This document shows, in pieces, positions 1-4,814 of a DNA stretch of 5,491 nt. The DNA is from Desulfuromonadaceae bacterium GWB2_53_15 (GTDB lineage: Bacteria; Desulfobacterota; Desulfuromonadia; Geobacterales; Pseudopelobacteraceae), in the NCBI GenBank assembly GCA_001824455.1, contig MHXL01000152.1, positions 1 through 5,491 on the forward strand. Reading direction: 5' to 3'. Each line of letters begins with the position of its first letter. The stretch's first letter is position 1. The notes beneath the pieces were generated by a model that ran no database searches, was not told the DNA's origin, and saw only the letters and a list, made by a program, of their open reading frames with translations. The position numbers and the translations under genes are program-made.

Positions 1-8
1 AATGTCAT
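1..8 (-). CDS. Extreme 5' end of a gene leaving the window (probably a sodium:solute symporter)
   Basis: Only the first two codons and part of the third are visible: on the minus strand an ATG (8 to 6) follows a strong ribosome binding site AAAGGAGG (23 to 16) with a 7-base spacer. That site lies 1 base after the stop codon of the DUF485 gene, so the two are almost certainly translated from one message. The product cannot be read. The symporter guess rests only on family knowledge: DUF485 genes usually stand directly before an ActP-like sodium:solute symporter gene for acetate or other short carboxylates. The start is well supported; the identity is inference. Confidence 0.45.
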
Positions 9-24
9 GTCGTATCCTCCTTTA

Positions 25-336
25 CTAGAGATGAAGTTCGTCGATCAGTTCCCTGGTCAGACGGTCAAAGTCCTTGTTGGCAACGTGGGCATAGTACAGG
101 GCCAATCCCCAGGATACAAAAAACTGGGAAAGGGCGAATACATAGCCAAAGTTGAGGACGCCGATCACCTTAATCTTAAACAGACCGGGTGCATAGGCTG
201 CTCCGATGGGAAGCAGGAAGTAATAAGCTGTTGAGAAGATCCACCAGCCAAAAAGAAATGCGGTTTTTTTGTGATGGAGTTCTACAAATTTCGGATTTTT
301 GGCGATTGCCGCCCAATCATACTGTTTCTCTGCCAT
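25..336 (-). CDS. DUF485 family inner-membrane protein (YjcH-like)
   Basis: A 103-residue protein with the layout of the DUF485 family, whose members are about 100 residues with two membrane helices and usually accompany acetate/carboxylate symporters. Visible parts are a short soluble N-terminus with basic residues (HHKK, 21-24), a hydrophobic helix at about 25-47 (rich in F, W, Y), a short loop, a second helix at about 57-83, and a charged C-terminal tail (KDFDRLTRELIDE). There is no signal peptide, so it is expected in the inner membrane with both ends in the cytoplasm. The start ATG (336-334) has AAAGGAG at 350-344 on the minus strand, 7 bases before it. It lies 61 bp after the iclR-type gene and just before the next start codon at 8, suggesting an operon. 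Its exact role in transport is unknown; it may assist the symporter. Confidence 0.85.
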   Translation of the reverse strand: MAEKQYDWAAIAKNPKFVELHHKKTAFLFGWWIFSTAYYFLLPIGAAYAPGLFKIKVIGVLNFGYVFALSQFFVSWGLALYYAHVANKDFDRLTRELIDELHL

Positions 337-397
337 GAGATTACTCCTTTTTTTTAGTGTTCGATTTTTACATCTCTCCTTTCATAAATTTTGTACC

Positions 398-1174
398 TTA
401 AGCAGGCATATATCCGAACTTCTCAGATGCAATAGCAGCCCCCTCAACCAACGAGGGAATGATTTCGTTTTCTATACGTTCTTTTAGTAATCTGAAAGAG
501 GGGCCAATCATGGTAATTGCACCTATGACATGACCAGCATAATCCTTTACTGCTACGGCAACGCTGATGACGCCTTCGCCCAGACCTCCAGAGTCAATAG
601 ATACTCCACCGTTGGATCTAATTTCAAACAGCTCAGAGACTAATCGCTCCGGGTTGGTTATATGTTTAGATTTACTTCTCTTCTTATTCACCAGCCATTC
701 AATTGATTCTGTTGATTCAAGCGCTTTCATGACTTTTCCGGCAGCATTGGTAAAAAATGGGAAGGTTTTCCCTATGAGCGGCATAGCTTTTATTTGCTGG
801 TCACAATCAGCCATATCAAGAAACAAAACATCGTCTCCCTTAATGACGGCCATGTACACTGCCTCATCATGTTTTTTTGCCAGATTTTCGATTACAGAAT
901 GCGCAAGGGTAATAACATTTGAGTTTCTGACCAGTTTTTGGGCAAAACAAAACGCATTTATTCCAAGCTGATAAGATCCGGATGGCTTGTCCTGCTCAAC
1001 CAACCCGCTATCACACAGTGTTGCCAACAAACGAAATGCCTTGTTTCTCGTCATTGGAACCTTTGACGTTATCATTTGCAGAGTTGTGTCATTTGGGCTT
1101 TCAGCTAAATACGCCAATACTTCGAATGCATTCCGTACTGCTAGAAGCGTATAAACACCTTTTTCTGATGCCAT
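398..1174 (-). CDS. IclR-family transcriptional regulator
   Basis: A 258-residue cytoplasmic DNA-binding regulator of normal length for the IclR family. Residues about 8-73 form the winged helix-turn-helix (helices around AVRNAFEVLAYLAE and PMTRNKAFRLLATLCDSGLV, then the wing SGSYQLG). Residues about 75-253 form the effector-binding domain, with the recognisable GKTFPFFTNAAGKVMKAL segment (135-152) and the GGVSIDSGGLGEGVISVAVAV to GAITMIGPSFRL segment (189-229). In the family this domain binds small organic acids or aromatic compounds. The ligand here is not readable. Being upstream of and co-directional with a DUF485 gene suggests control of carboxylate uptake. The start ATG (1174-1172) has GGAG at 1187-1184, 9 bases before it. 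The gene is AT-richer than dnaX. Whether it represses or activates cannot be told. Confidence 0.92.
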   Translation of the reverse strand: MASEKGVYTLLAVRNAFEVLAYLAESPNDTTLQMITSKVPMTRNKAFRLLATLCDSGLVEQDKPSGSYQLGINAFCFAQKLVRNSNVITLAHSVIENLAKKHDEAVYMAVIKGDDVLFLDMADCDQQIKAMPLIGKTFPFFTNAAGKVMKALESTESIEWLVNKKRSKSKHITNPERLVSELFEIRSNGGVSIDSGGLGEGVISVAVAVKDYAGHVIGAITMIGPSFRLLKERIENEIIPSLVEGAAIASEKFGYMPA

Positions 1175-1189
1175 AGCGGGGTTCTCCAG

Positions 1190-1220
1190 TTGATTTCGAA
1201 ACGATATATATTTAAATCAA
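1190..1220. promoter_or_regulatory. Candidate operator: inverted repeat in the leader of the iclR-type gene
   Basis: TTGATTT (1190-1196) and AAATCAA (1214-1220) are perfect inverted arms, with centres 24 bp apart. The left arm overlaps the perfect 8-bp palindrome TTTCGAAA (1194-1201), and the spacer is AT-rich (ATATATAT). It lies between the predicted iclR start of transcription and its ribosome binding site. IclR regulators commonly bind palindromes in their own control region, so autoregulation is plausible. AT-rich DNA yields such repeats by chance, hence the low confidence. Confidence 0.3.
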
Positions 1221-1261
1221 AATATTGGTGTTAAAAATATTATTAAACACAAACTAAAATC

Positions 1262-1290
1262 TTTATAACAACTTTTTATTTTTACAGCAA
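1262..1290 (-). promoter_or_regulatory. Candidate sigma-70 promoter for the iclR-DUF485 cluster
   Basis: On the minus strand TTGCTG (1290-1285) is followed after exactly 17 bp by TATAAA (1267-1262). The -10 matches 5 of 6 consensus bases and the -35 only 3 of 6. Transcription would begin near 1255, giving a leader of about 80 bases. A GTGTT/AACAC inverted repeat (1228-1232 and 1246-1250) lies just downstream of the predicted start and could also be an operator. Confidence 0.4.
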
Positions 1291-1328
1291 TAAAAATTTG
1301 TAGACATCCCAATAATTTGCAAGTAATG

Positions 1329-1358
1329 TTGTATTTACAGTATGTTGCAATTTATAAC
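1329..1358 (+). promoter_or_regulatory. Candidate sigma-70 promoter for the marR-type gene
   Basis: TTGTAT (1329-1334) and TATAAC (1353-1358) are separated by 18 bp. The -10 matches 5 of 6 bases and the -35 matches 3 of 6. Predicted transcription start is near 1365, leaving a leader of about 58 bases before the TTG start at 1423. A TTGCAA palindrome occurs upstream (1317-1322) and again inside the spacer (1345-1350), 28 bp apart. Confidence 0.4.
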
Positions 1359-1383
1359 TCATCGTTATCACTACATATGAGTT
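1356..1383. promoter_or_regulatory. Candidate MarR operator overlapping the marR -10 box
   Basis: AACTCAT (1356-1362) and ATGAGTT (1377-1383) are perfect 7-base inverted arms. Their centres are 21 bp apart, two turns of the helix, so both arms face the same side of DNA. The repeat covers the predicted -10 box and transcription start of the marR-type gene. That is the usual place for autorepression by MarR dimers. No binding evidence is available. Confidence 0.4.
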
Positions 1384-1422
1384 GGCGATAATGTATTTAT
1401 AAATTCGTTTTATGGAGGCAAT

Positions 1423-1926
1423 TTGATAAAATCTAAAGCCGTTATGGTCGCTGGGATAATCGATGATATTCGACGTGTTTTTCAGGTGTTGGCTGAGCAA
1501 TCAAGAAGGGTCGAACGTGAGACCGGTCTGACCGCGTCTCAATTATGGGTGCTTAAAATGCTGGATGGTACATCCCCCAGGAAGGTCACCGAGTTAGCCC
1601 GCAGTATGTATTTACATCCAGCAACCATGGTAGGGCTTTTGGATCGACTTGAATTGAAGGGATTGGTACAGCGTGCACGATCTGATAAGGACAGGCGTGT
1701 GGTCCATATTGTCATTACTGATCAAGGCCGGGAATTAGTTGGAAATTCACCAGAGGTAGCGCAGGGGCTTTTAGTGAAAGGACTGGAGCCGCTTACAGAT
1801 AAAAAAGTGAAAGTGATTTCGGATGGATTTGAGCAGATTGTTAAAATATTGGGAGTTCAAGAAGAACCGCCAAAACTCATCCATTCATCTGATGTCAATC
1901 TGCCAAGAAGGAGAAGAAAATCTTGA
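1423..1926 (+). CDS. MarR-family transcriptional regulator
   Basis: A 167-residue winged-helix regulator. It has an N-terminal dimerisation helix (about 10-34), the helix-turn-helix (LTASQLWVLKMLDG, then SPRKVTELARSMYLHPATMVGLLDRLELKGLV, 36-82) and the wing with the family's D-x-R-type signature SDKDRRVVHIVITDQG (87-102). C-terminal dimerisation helices run to about 145. MarR proteins are dimeric, usually repressors released by small phenolic or oxidative signals. The ligand and targets here are unknown. The last 20 residues extend past the usual fold and end in a basic PRRRRKS tail. The start is uncertain: TTG 1423 follows GGAGG (1414-1418) at only 4 bases, while the next in-frame candidate, ATG 1444, has no ribosome binding site at a workable distance. 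TTG is therefore preferred. The gene is divergent from the iclR-type gene and has no co-directional partner within 290 bases. Confidence 0.9.
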   Translation: MIKSKAVMVAGIIDDIRRVFQVLAEQSRRVERETGLTASQLWVLKMLDGTSPRKVTELARSMYLHPATMVGLLDRLELKGLVQRARSDKDRRVVHIVITDQGRELVGNSPEVAQGLLVKGLEPLTDKKVKVISDGFEQIVKILGVQEEPPKLIHSSDVNLPRRRRKS

Positions 1927-2170
1927 CTGGCCCATAAAACGCAGAAATCTACAAAAAACTTGTGGATCGCCTTTTAACATTGACAATCATCTGAAGGGCA
2001 GTTTGGCGGCAATATTTTAGCGAGATTTAGTGGTTGGCCTTCAGTATTTGTGCTTGCCCAACAGCTCCTCTTTATGCTAAATAGAATGTTCAATGAAATG
2101 ATCACAGATTCAATTTTGGTGTTTTGTAGTGGCAACATTCGGCGGTCTAGCGATTCATTTAGATCAGTAT
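1927..2170. other. Intergenic stretch with no supportable gene
   Basis: I see no reading frame with a ribosome binding site and no tRNA. A TTGACA occurs at 1980-1985 but no -10 box lies at a workable distance. The promoter of the SRP RNA should be here or just downstream, but I could not place it. Confidence 0.5.
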
Positions 2171-2207
2171 GTGAGTTCGCAGTTAGATGAACTCACTGGC
2201 CATTTTT
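2171..2207 (+). terminator. Perfect 8-bp hairpin, possible terminator of the marR transcript
   Basis: GTGAGTTC (2171-2178) and GAACTCAC (2189-2196) pair perfectly around a 10-base loop. Six bases later a run of five T begins (2203-2207). The gap before the T run is longer than in a classic intrinsic terminator, so it could instead be an operator or processing signal just ahead of the SRP RNA. Confidence 0.4.
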
Positions 2208-2220
2208 CTTGGTTTTAGAG

Positions 2221-2354
2221 GCTTGCAGGCGGATGTGATAGCCGGGCCTCGCGCAACGGCAGGCTGTGAACTCCGCCAGGTCCGGAAGGAAGCAACGGCA
2301 GCGGCCCCCGTCGTGTGCCGCGGGTAAACCCGGCTATCATGTGCGCCTGCAAGC
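2221..2354 (+). ncRNA. ffs: Signal recognition particle RNA (bacterial small, 4.5S type)
   Basis: The RNA scaffold of the signal recognition particle, which binds Ffh (SRP54) and directs nascent membrane proteins to FtsY. The diagnostic tip is present: AGGTCC (2278-2283), the GGAA tetraloop (2284-2287) and GGAAGCA (2288-2294), preceded by CTGTGAACTCCGCC. The two ends of the region close a long hairpin. GCTTGCAGGCG (2221-2231) pairs perfectly with CGCCTGCAAGC (2344-2354), and TGATAGCCGGG (near 2235-2245) pairs with CCCGGCTATCA (near 2329-2339). No Alu domain is visible, so it is the short type common in Gram-negatives. At about 134 bases, the full stem is a little longer than E. coli 4.5S RNA (114); a core model of about 100 bases would be centred within it. 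The exact ends are uncertain. dnaX follows on the same strand, with no clear terminator between them. Confidence 0.95.
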
Positions 2355-2460
2355 AATTCGTAGAACGCAACATAACTTTCCCCAATCCCGATTCCAAGGT
2401 CCGTTCCCCTTACCCCACAATCTTTTTCCGCACGGGACGTCGGGGCGACAGATACTCTGT

Positions 2461-2476
2461 GAGGTTTCCTCTCTTG
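2461..2476 (+). promoter_or_regulatory. Ribosome binding site and TTG start codon of dnaX
   Basis: GAGG (2461-2464) stands 9 bases before the in-frame TTG (2474-2476). A small hairpin ACAGA-TAC-TCTGT (2448-2460) lies immediately upstream of it. No in-frame ATG exists between the SRP RNA and the conserved N-terminus. The in-frame GTG at 2459 overlaps this site and has only weak purine-rich sequence before it. Confidence 0.55.
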
Positions 2477-4174
2477 TCCAATGGCACGCCTTATGAAGTC
2501 CTGGCCAGGAAATATCGTCCCCAGACCTTTTCCGAACTGACCGGCCAGGAGCATGTCAGCCGCACCCTGCAGAACGCTATCGATTCCGGCAGGGTGGCGC
2601 ACGCCTTTCTCTTCTCCGGTGCCCGCGGGGTCGGCAAGACCAGCACGGCCCGCATCCTGGCCAAGACCCTCAACTGCGAGCAGGGGGTCACCCATGAACC
2701 CTGCAATGTCTGCCCCCAGTGCATAGAGATCACCAAAGGCACCTCCACCGACGTCTTTGAGATCGACGGCGCCTCCAATAATGGTGTGGAAGATGTCCGT
2801 GAACTGCGCGACAGCATCAAGTATCTACCCTCCCACAGCCGCTACAAGATTATCATCATCGATGAAGTCCACATGCTTTCCACCAACGCCTTCAACGCCC
2901 TGCTGAAAACCCTGGAGGAGCCGCCGGAGCACGTCAAGTTCATCTTTGCCACTACCGAGCCTCACAAACTGCCGATCACCATCCTGTCCCGCTGCCAGCG
3001 TTTCGACTTCAAGCGTGTGACCCTGGCCAAGATTATTGCCCGCCTCCGGGATATTGCCGGCAAGGAAGGTGTTTCCATCAGCGATTCGGCCCTGGCCCTG
3101 ATCGCCCGCAAGGGGGACGGCAGTATGCGCGATTCCCTGACGGCTTTCGACCAGGTGCTGGCCTTTTGCGGTAACAGTGCTACTGACGAGGATGTGGTCA
3201 CCCTGATCGGTGCCGTGGACCGGCGCCTGTTGGCCGAAACCTCGACTGCTATCTTTTGCGCCGATTCCCAGGGCGTGCTGGAGTGTGTCAAAAAAGTCGA
3301 TGGGGTCGGCTACAACATGCGCCAGTTCTGTCAGGAGTTGGTCGAGCATTTCCGTCATCTGCTGGTGATCCGATCGGTCAAGAAGCCGGAGGATATCCTT
3401 GATCTGGCCGAGGCAGAGCTCGATGAATTGAGGAGGCAGGCCGCTCCCTTCTCGGCCCTGGATATCCAGCGTCGATTGACCCTTCTGGTTAAGGCCGACA
3501 GCGAGATGGCTCACGCCACCTTTTCGCGGCTGATTCTGGAGATGGCGCTTCTCAGGGCGGCCACCCTGGAACCGGTGATCCCGATTAACGAGCTGCTGGA
3601 AAAGATCAAGCTGCTGGAAACGGGTGCCGTGCATACGCCCTCTCTCCCTTGGGAAGCCAGCCGACCTCCTGCAGTCAGTGCAGCAGAGATGCGGCGCCCT
3701 GAGCCAACCCCATCTGTGCAGCCACCACACAAGGTGTTGCCGGCTCAACCGGCTGCCGCTATTGTACAAAAGGGAAGTGCTCATCTAAGTTGGGAGCGAT
3801 TTGTAACTTTTGTACTCGAAAAGCGGCCTGATATCGGATCTGTCCTGGAGCATGGCAGCCCTCTGAAGTTGGAGCCGGGCTGCATGGAGATCGGTTTCCC
3901 GGAGGCAAGCTTCTTTTTGACGAGCGCTCAGGACAAGGATTCGCTTGCCGAAATTCAAGTTTTGGCGAAAGAGTTCACCGGCCAGGAAACGGATATACGG
4001 GTGAAGTCTATCGCCCCGGAAACCGGTGTAGCTCCTCTATCGCTGGTTGAAAAAAAAAAGAGTGATCGGGGACAGCGACTGGAAGAGTTGAAACAGGAAG
4101 TGGCCGGTCATCCGGTGATCAATGAAGCCCTTCGGATATTTGGTGGCACGATTACTGATATTCGGGAAGTATGA
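2474..4174 (+). CDS. dnaX: DNA polymerase III subunit gamma/tau (clamp loader)
   Basis: ATPase subunit of the clamp loader, which opens the beta clamp on primed DNA and (tau form) tethers polymerase cores. From TTG 2474 the product is 566 residues. In order it shows the conserved N-terminus YEVLARKYRPQTF (7-19); Walker A GARGVGKTS (49-57); zinc-binding Cys 68, 77, 80, 83; Walker B IIIIDE with D130/E131; sensor 1 FATTEP (158-163); the arginine-finger SRC motif (172-174); and sensor 2 GSMRDSLT with R219. A helical collar follows to about 365, then a Pro/Ala-rich linker (about 383-436), a C-terminal domain, and the conserved end HPVINEALRIFGG (546-558). The frame is open back to ATG 2315, but that lies inside the SRP RNA and the extra 53 residues resemble nothing. 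The usual Met position reads ACG (2486). A ten-A tract at 4050-4059 may generate a shorter form. ybaB follows after 59 bases. Confidence 0.95.
   Translation: MSNGTPYEVLARKYRPQTFSELTGQEHVSRTLQNAIDSGRVAHAFLFSGARGVGKTSTARILAKTLNCEQGVTHEPCNVCPQCIEITKGTSTDVFEIDGASNNGVEDVRELRDSIKYLPSHSRYKIIIIDEVHMLSTNAFNALLKTLEEPPEHVKFIFATTEPHKLPITILSRCQRFDFKRVTLAKIIARLRDIAGKEGVSISDSALALIARKGDGSMRDSLTAFDQVLAFCGNSATDEDVVTLIGAVDRRLLAETSTAIFCADSQGVLECVKKVDGVGYNMRQFCQELVEHFRHLLVIRSVKKPEDILDLAEAELDELRRQAAPFSALDIQRRLTLLVKADSEMAHATFSRLILEMALLRAATLEPVIPINELLEKIKLLETGAVHTPSLPWEASRPPAVSAAEMRRPEPTPSVQPPHKVLPAQPAAAIVQKGSAHLSWERFVTFVLEKRPDIGSVLEHGSPLKLEPGCMEIGFPEASFFLTSAQDKDSLAEIQVLAKEFTGQETDIRVKSIAPETGVAPLSLVEKKKSDRGQRLEELKQEVAGHPVINEALRIFGGTITDIREV
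4050..4067 (+). other. Candidate frameshift/slippage site in dnaX (A10 followed by GAGTGA)
   Basis: Ten A (4050-4059) followed by G give the in-frame codons GAA AAA AAA AAG AGT GAT. This contains the slippery heptamer A AAA AAG plus AGTGA, as at the E. coli dnaX site. A -1 shift on AAG leads to GAG then TGA (4063-4065), adding one Glu and ending at 530 residues. Loss of one A in the RNA leads to a stop at 4089-4091 (538 residues). Both forms lack the conserved C-terminal motif. I see no upstream ribosome-binding-like stimulator and no strong hairpin right behind it, so polymerase slippage on A10 (as in Thermus dnaX) is at least as likely as ribosomal shifting. Confidence 0.5.
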
Positions 4175-4233
4175 CGACTTGAGCTAGTAGATATAACTTG
4201 GTTTTACAAAACTTATGCAAACAGGAGGAGCAG

Positions 4234-4548
4234 ATGTCAAAAGGTTTAGCGAGTATTATGAAACAGGCCCAGATGATTCAGCAAAAGATGGCGAAGCTGC
4301 AGGATGAAGCCACCCTGAAAACCGCCGAAGCCACTTCCGGTGGTGGAGCCGTAGCAGTCACGGTCAATGGAAAAAATGAAATTATTTCACTTTCAATAAA
4401 AAAAGAAGCGGTGGATCCAAATGACGTGGAGATGCTTCAGGATCTGGTTATTGCCGCCGTTAATGAAGCGCTGAAAAAGGTTCACGTTGAGCTGTCCGAA
4501 GAAATGTCCAAAATTACCGGGGGCATGAGCATTCCAGGGCTTTTCTAA
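4234..4548 (+). CDS. ybaB: YbaB/EbfC family nucleoid-associated protein
   Basis: A 104-residue DNA-binding protein of the YbaB/EbfC family, small dimers that coat the chromosome and influence gene expression. Family features visible are an N-terminal helix with MKQAQMIQQKMAKLQDE (9-25), the central sheet segment SGGGAVAVTVNGKNEIISLSI, the middle motif VDPNDVEMLQDLVIAAVNEALKK, and the C-terminal signature EEMSKITGGMSIPGLF (89-104), which is almost canonical. The start ATG 4234 is fixed by AGGAGG (4223-4228) 5 bases before it. An in-frame TTG at 4198 would add 12 residues without a ribosome binding site and is rejected. The gene lies 59 bases after dnaX, the common bacterial dnaX-ybaB-recR arrangement, and is likely co-transcribed with dnaX. 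Here, unusually, the next gene recR is 266 bases away. Confidence 0.95.
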   Translation: MSKGLASIMKQAQMIQQKMAKLQDEATLKTAEATSGGGAVAVTVNGKNEIISLSIKKEAVDPNDVEMLQDLVIAAVNEALKKVHVELSEEMSKITGGMSIPGLF

Positions 4549-4621
4549 GCTTGGCCTGGTATTGGAAGGGTTTGCAATCACTGCTGACGGGTTTTGTAGT
4601 CACAGGTCATTATTTAATTTG

Positions 4622-4636
4622 ACTAAAATTTTTAGT
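4622..4636. promoter_or_regulatory. Perfect odd palindrome ACTAAAATTTTTAGT
   Basis: Seven-base arms ACTAAAA and TTTTAGT mirror each other around a single T at 4629. The tight, loop-less symmetry suits a dimeric DNA-binding protein better than an RNA hairpin. It sits 74 bases after ybaB. No known regulator consensus is claimed. Confidence 0.3.
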
Positions 4637-4657
4637 TCGGCTAATAGATGATGACAC

Positions 4658-4677
4658 ATGGGTGGCCCATATTTTTT
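4658..4677 (+). terminator. First terminator-like hairpin after ybaB
   Basis: ATGGG (4658-4662) and CCCAT (4666-4670) pair around TGG and are followed by A and six T (4672-4677). The stem is only 5 bp, so termination would be weak to moderate, but the order of stem then T run is correct for the plus strand. Confidence 0.45.
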
Positions 4678-4708
4678 GATCGTTGCAAGTACCGAAGCTT
4701 GTTCCTTT

Positions 4709-4767
4709 ATGCTCCTCAAGGGTACGCGGTCTTTTTTTGTCCGCCTGCATTGGGGAGCATATTTTTT
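4709..4767 (+). terminator. Long terminator-like hairpin upstream of recR
   Basis: ATGCTCCTCAA (4709-4719) pairs with TTGGGGAGCAT (4750-4760), with a single G-U wobble. Inside it GCGG (4726-4729) pairs with CCGC (4741-4744), leaving a T-rich loop. An A and six T follow (4762-4767). The layout fits an intrinsic terminator of the dnaX-ybaB transcript. The same region may act as an attenuator for recR, or be the 3' end of a small RNA. Confidence 0.6.
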
Positions 4768-4781
4768 AACCTCGCTATAAT
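4750..4781 (+). promoter_or_regulatory. Candidate recR promoter with perfect -10 box
   Basis: TATAAT (4776-4781) matches the sigma-70 -10 consensus exactly. The -35 is poor: TTGGGG (4750-4755) is 20 bp upstream and matches only its first three bases. Transcription would start near 4788, about 27 bases before the recR ATG and directly behind the hairpin that ends the preceding transcript. Confidence 0.5.
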
Positions 4782-4814
4782 GCATAAAAAATTGTTTTAT
4801 TTGTGGTCGGAAAT

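Noticed and set aside
368..382. Purine-rich AAAGGAG followed by ATG TAA on the minus strand before the DUF485 gene (a start-stop element)
   Set aside because: The gap between the purine block and the ATG is only 2 bases, too short for efficient initiation, and there is no other sign of a regulatory leader peptide.
567..971. Open frame of 134 codons on the plus strand opposite the IclR gene
   Set aside because: It lies fully inside a clear IclR gene and shows no family features.
1980..2018. Perfect TTGACA at 1980-1985 as a promoter -35 box
   Set aside because: No -10-like hexamer occurs 16-19 bases downstream; the nearest AT-rich hexamer is about 25 bases away.
2131..2146. TGGCAA at 2130 as a sigma-54 promoter ahead of the SRP RNA
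   Set aside because: The -12 element does not have GC at the required spacing.
2315..2473. Extension of dnaX to an upstream ATG at 2315 (53 extra residues)
   Set aside because: The ATG lies within the 3' half of the SRP RNA, has no ribosome binding site, and the encoded residues resemble no DnaX N-terminus.
2481..2540. ATG at 2481 as the dnaX start
   Set aside because: It is out of frame with dnaX and runs into a stop after 19 codons; it would only count if a base is missing from the sequence.
2825..3784. Long open frame of 319 codons on the minus strand opposite dnaX
   Set aside because: It is a shadow of the GC-rich dnaX codons. The translation has no recognisable domain and the dnaX frame is certain.
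4198..4233. TTG start of ybaB at 4198
   Set aside because: It has no ribosome binding site, whereas ATG 4234 has a consensus one and gives the normal N-terminus.
4803..4814. GTG start of recR at 4803
   Set aside because: It has no ribosome binding site and would leave a leader of only about 15 bases after the predicted start; ATG 4815 gives the usual RecR length.
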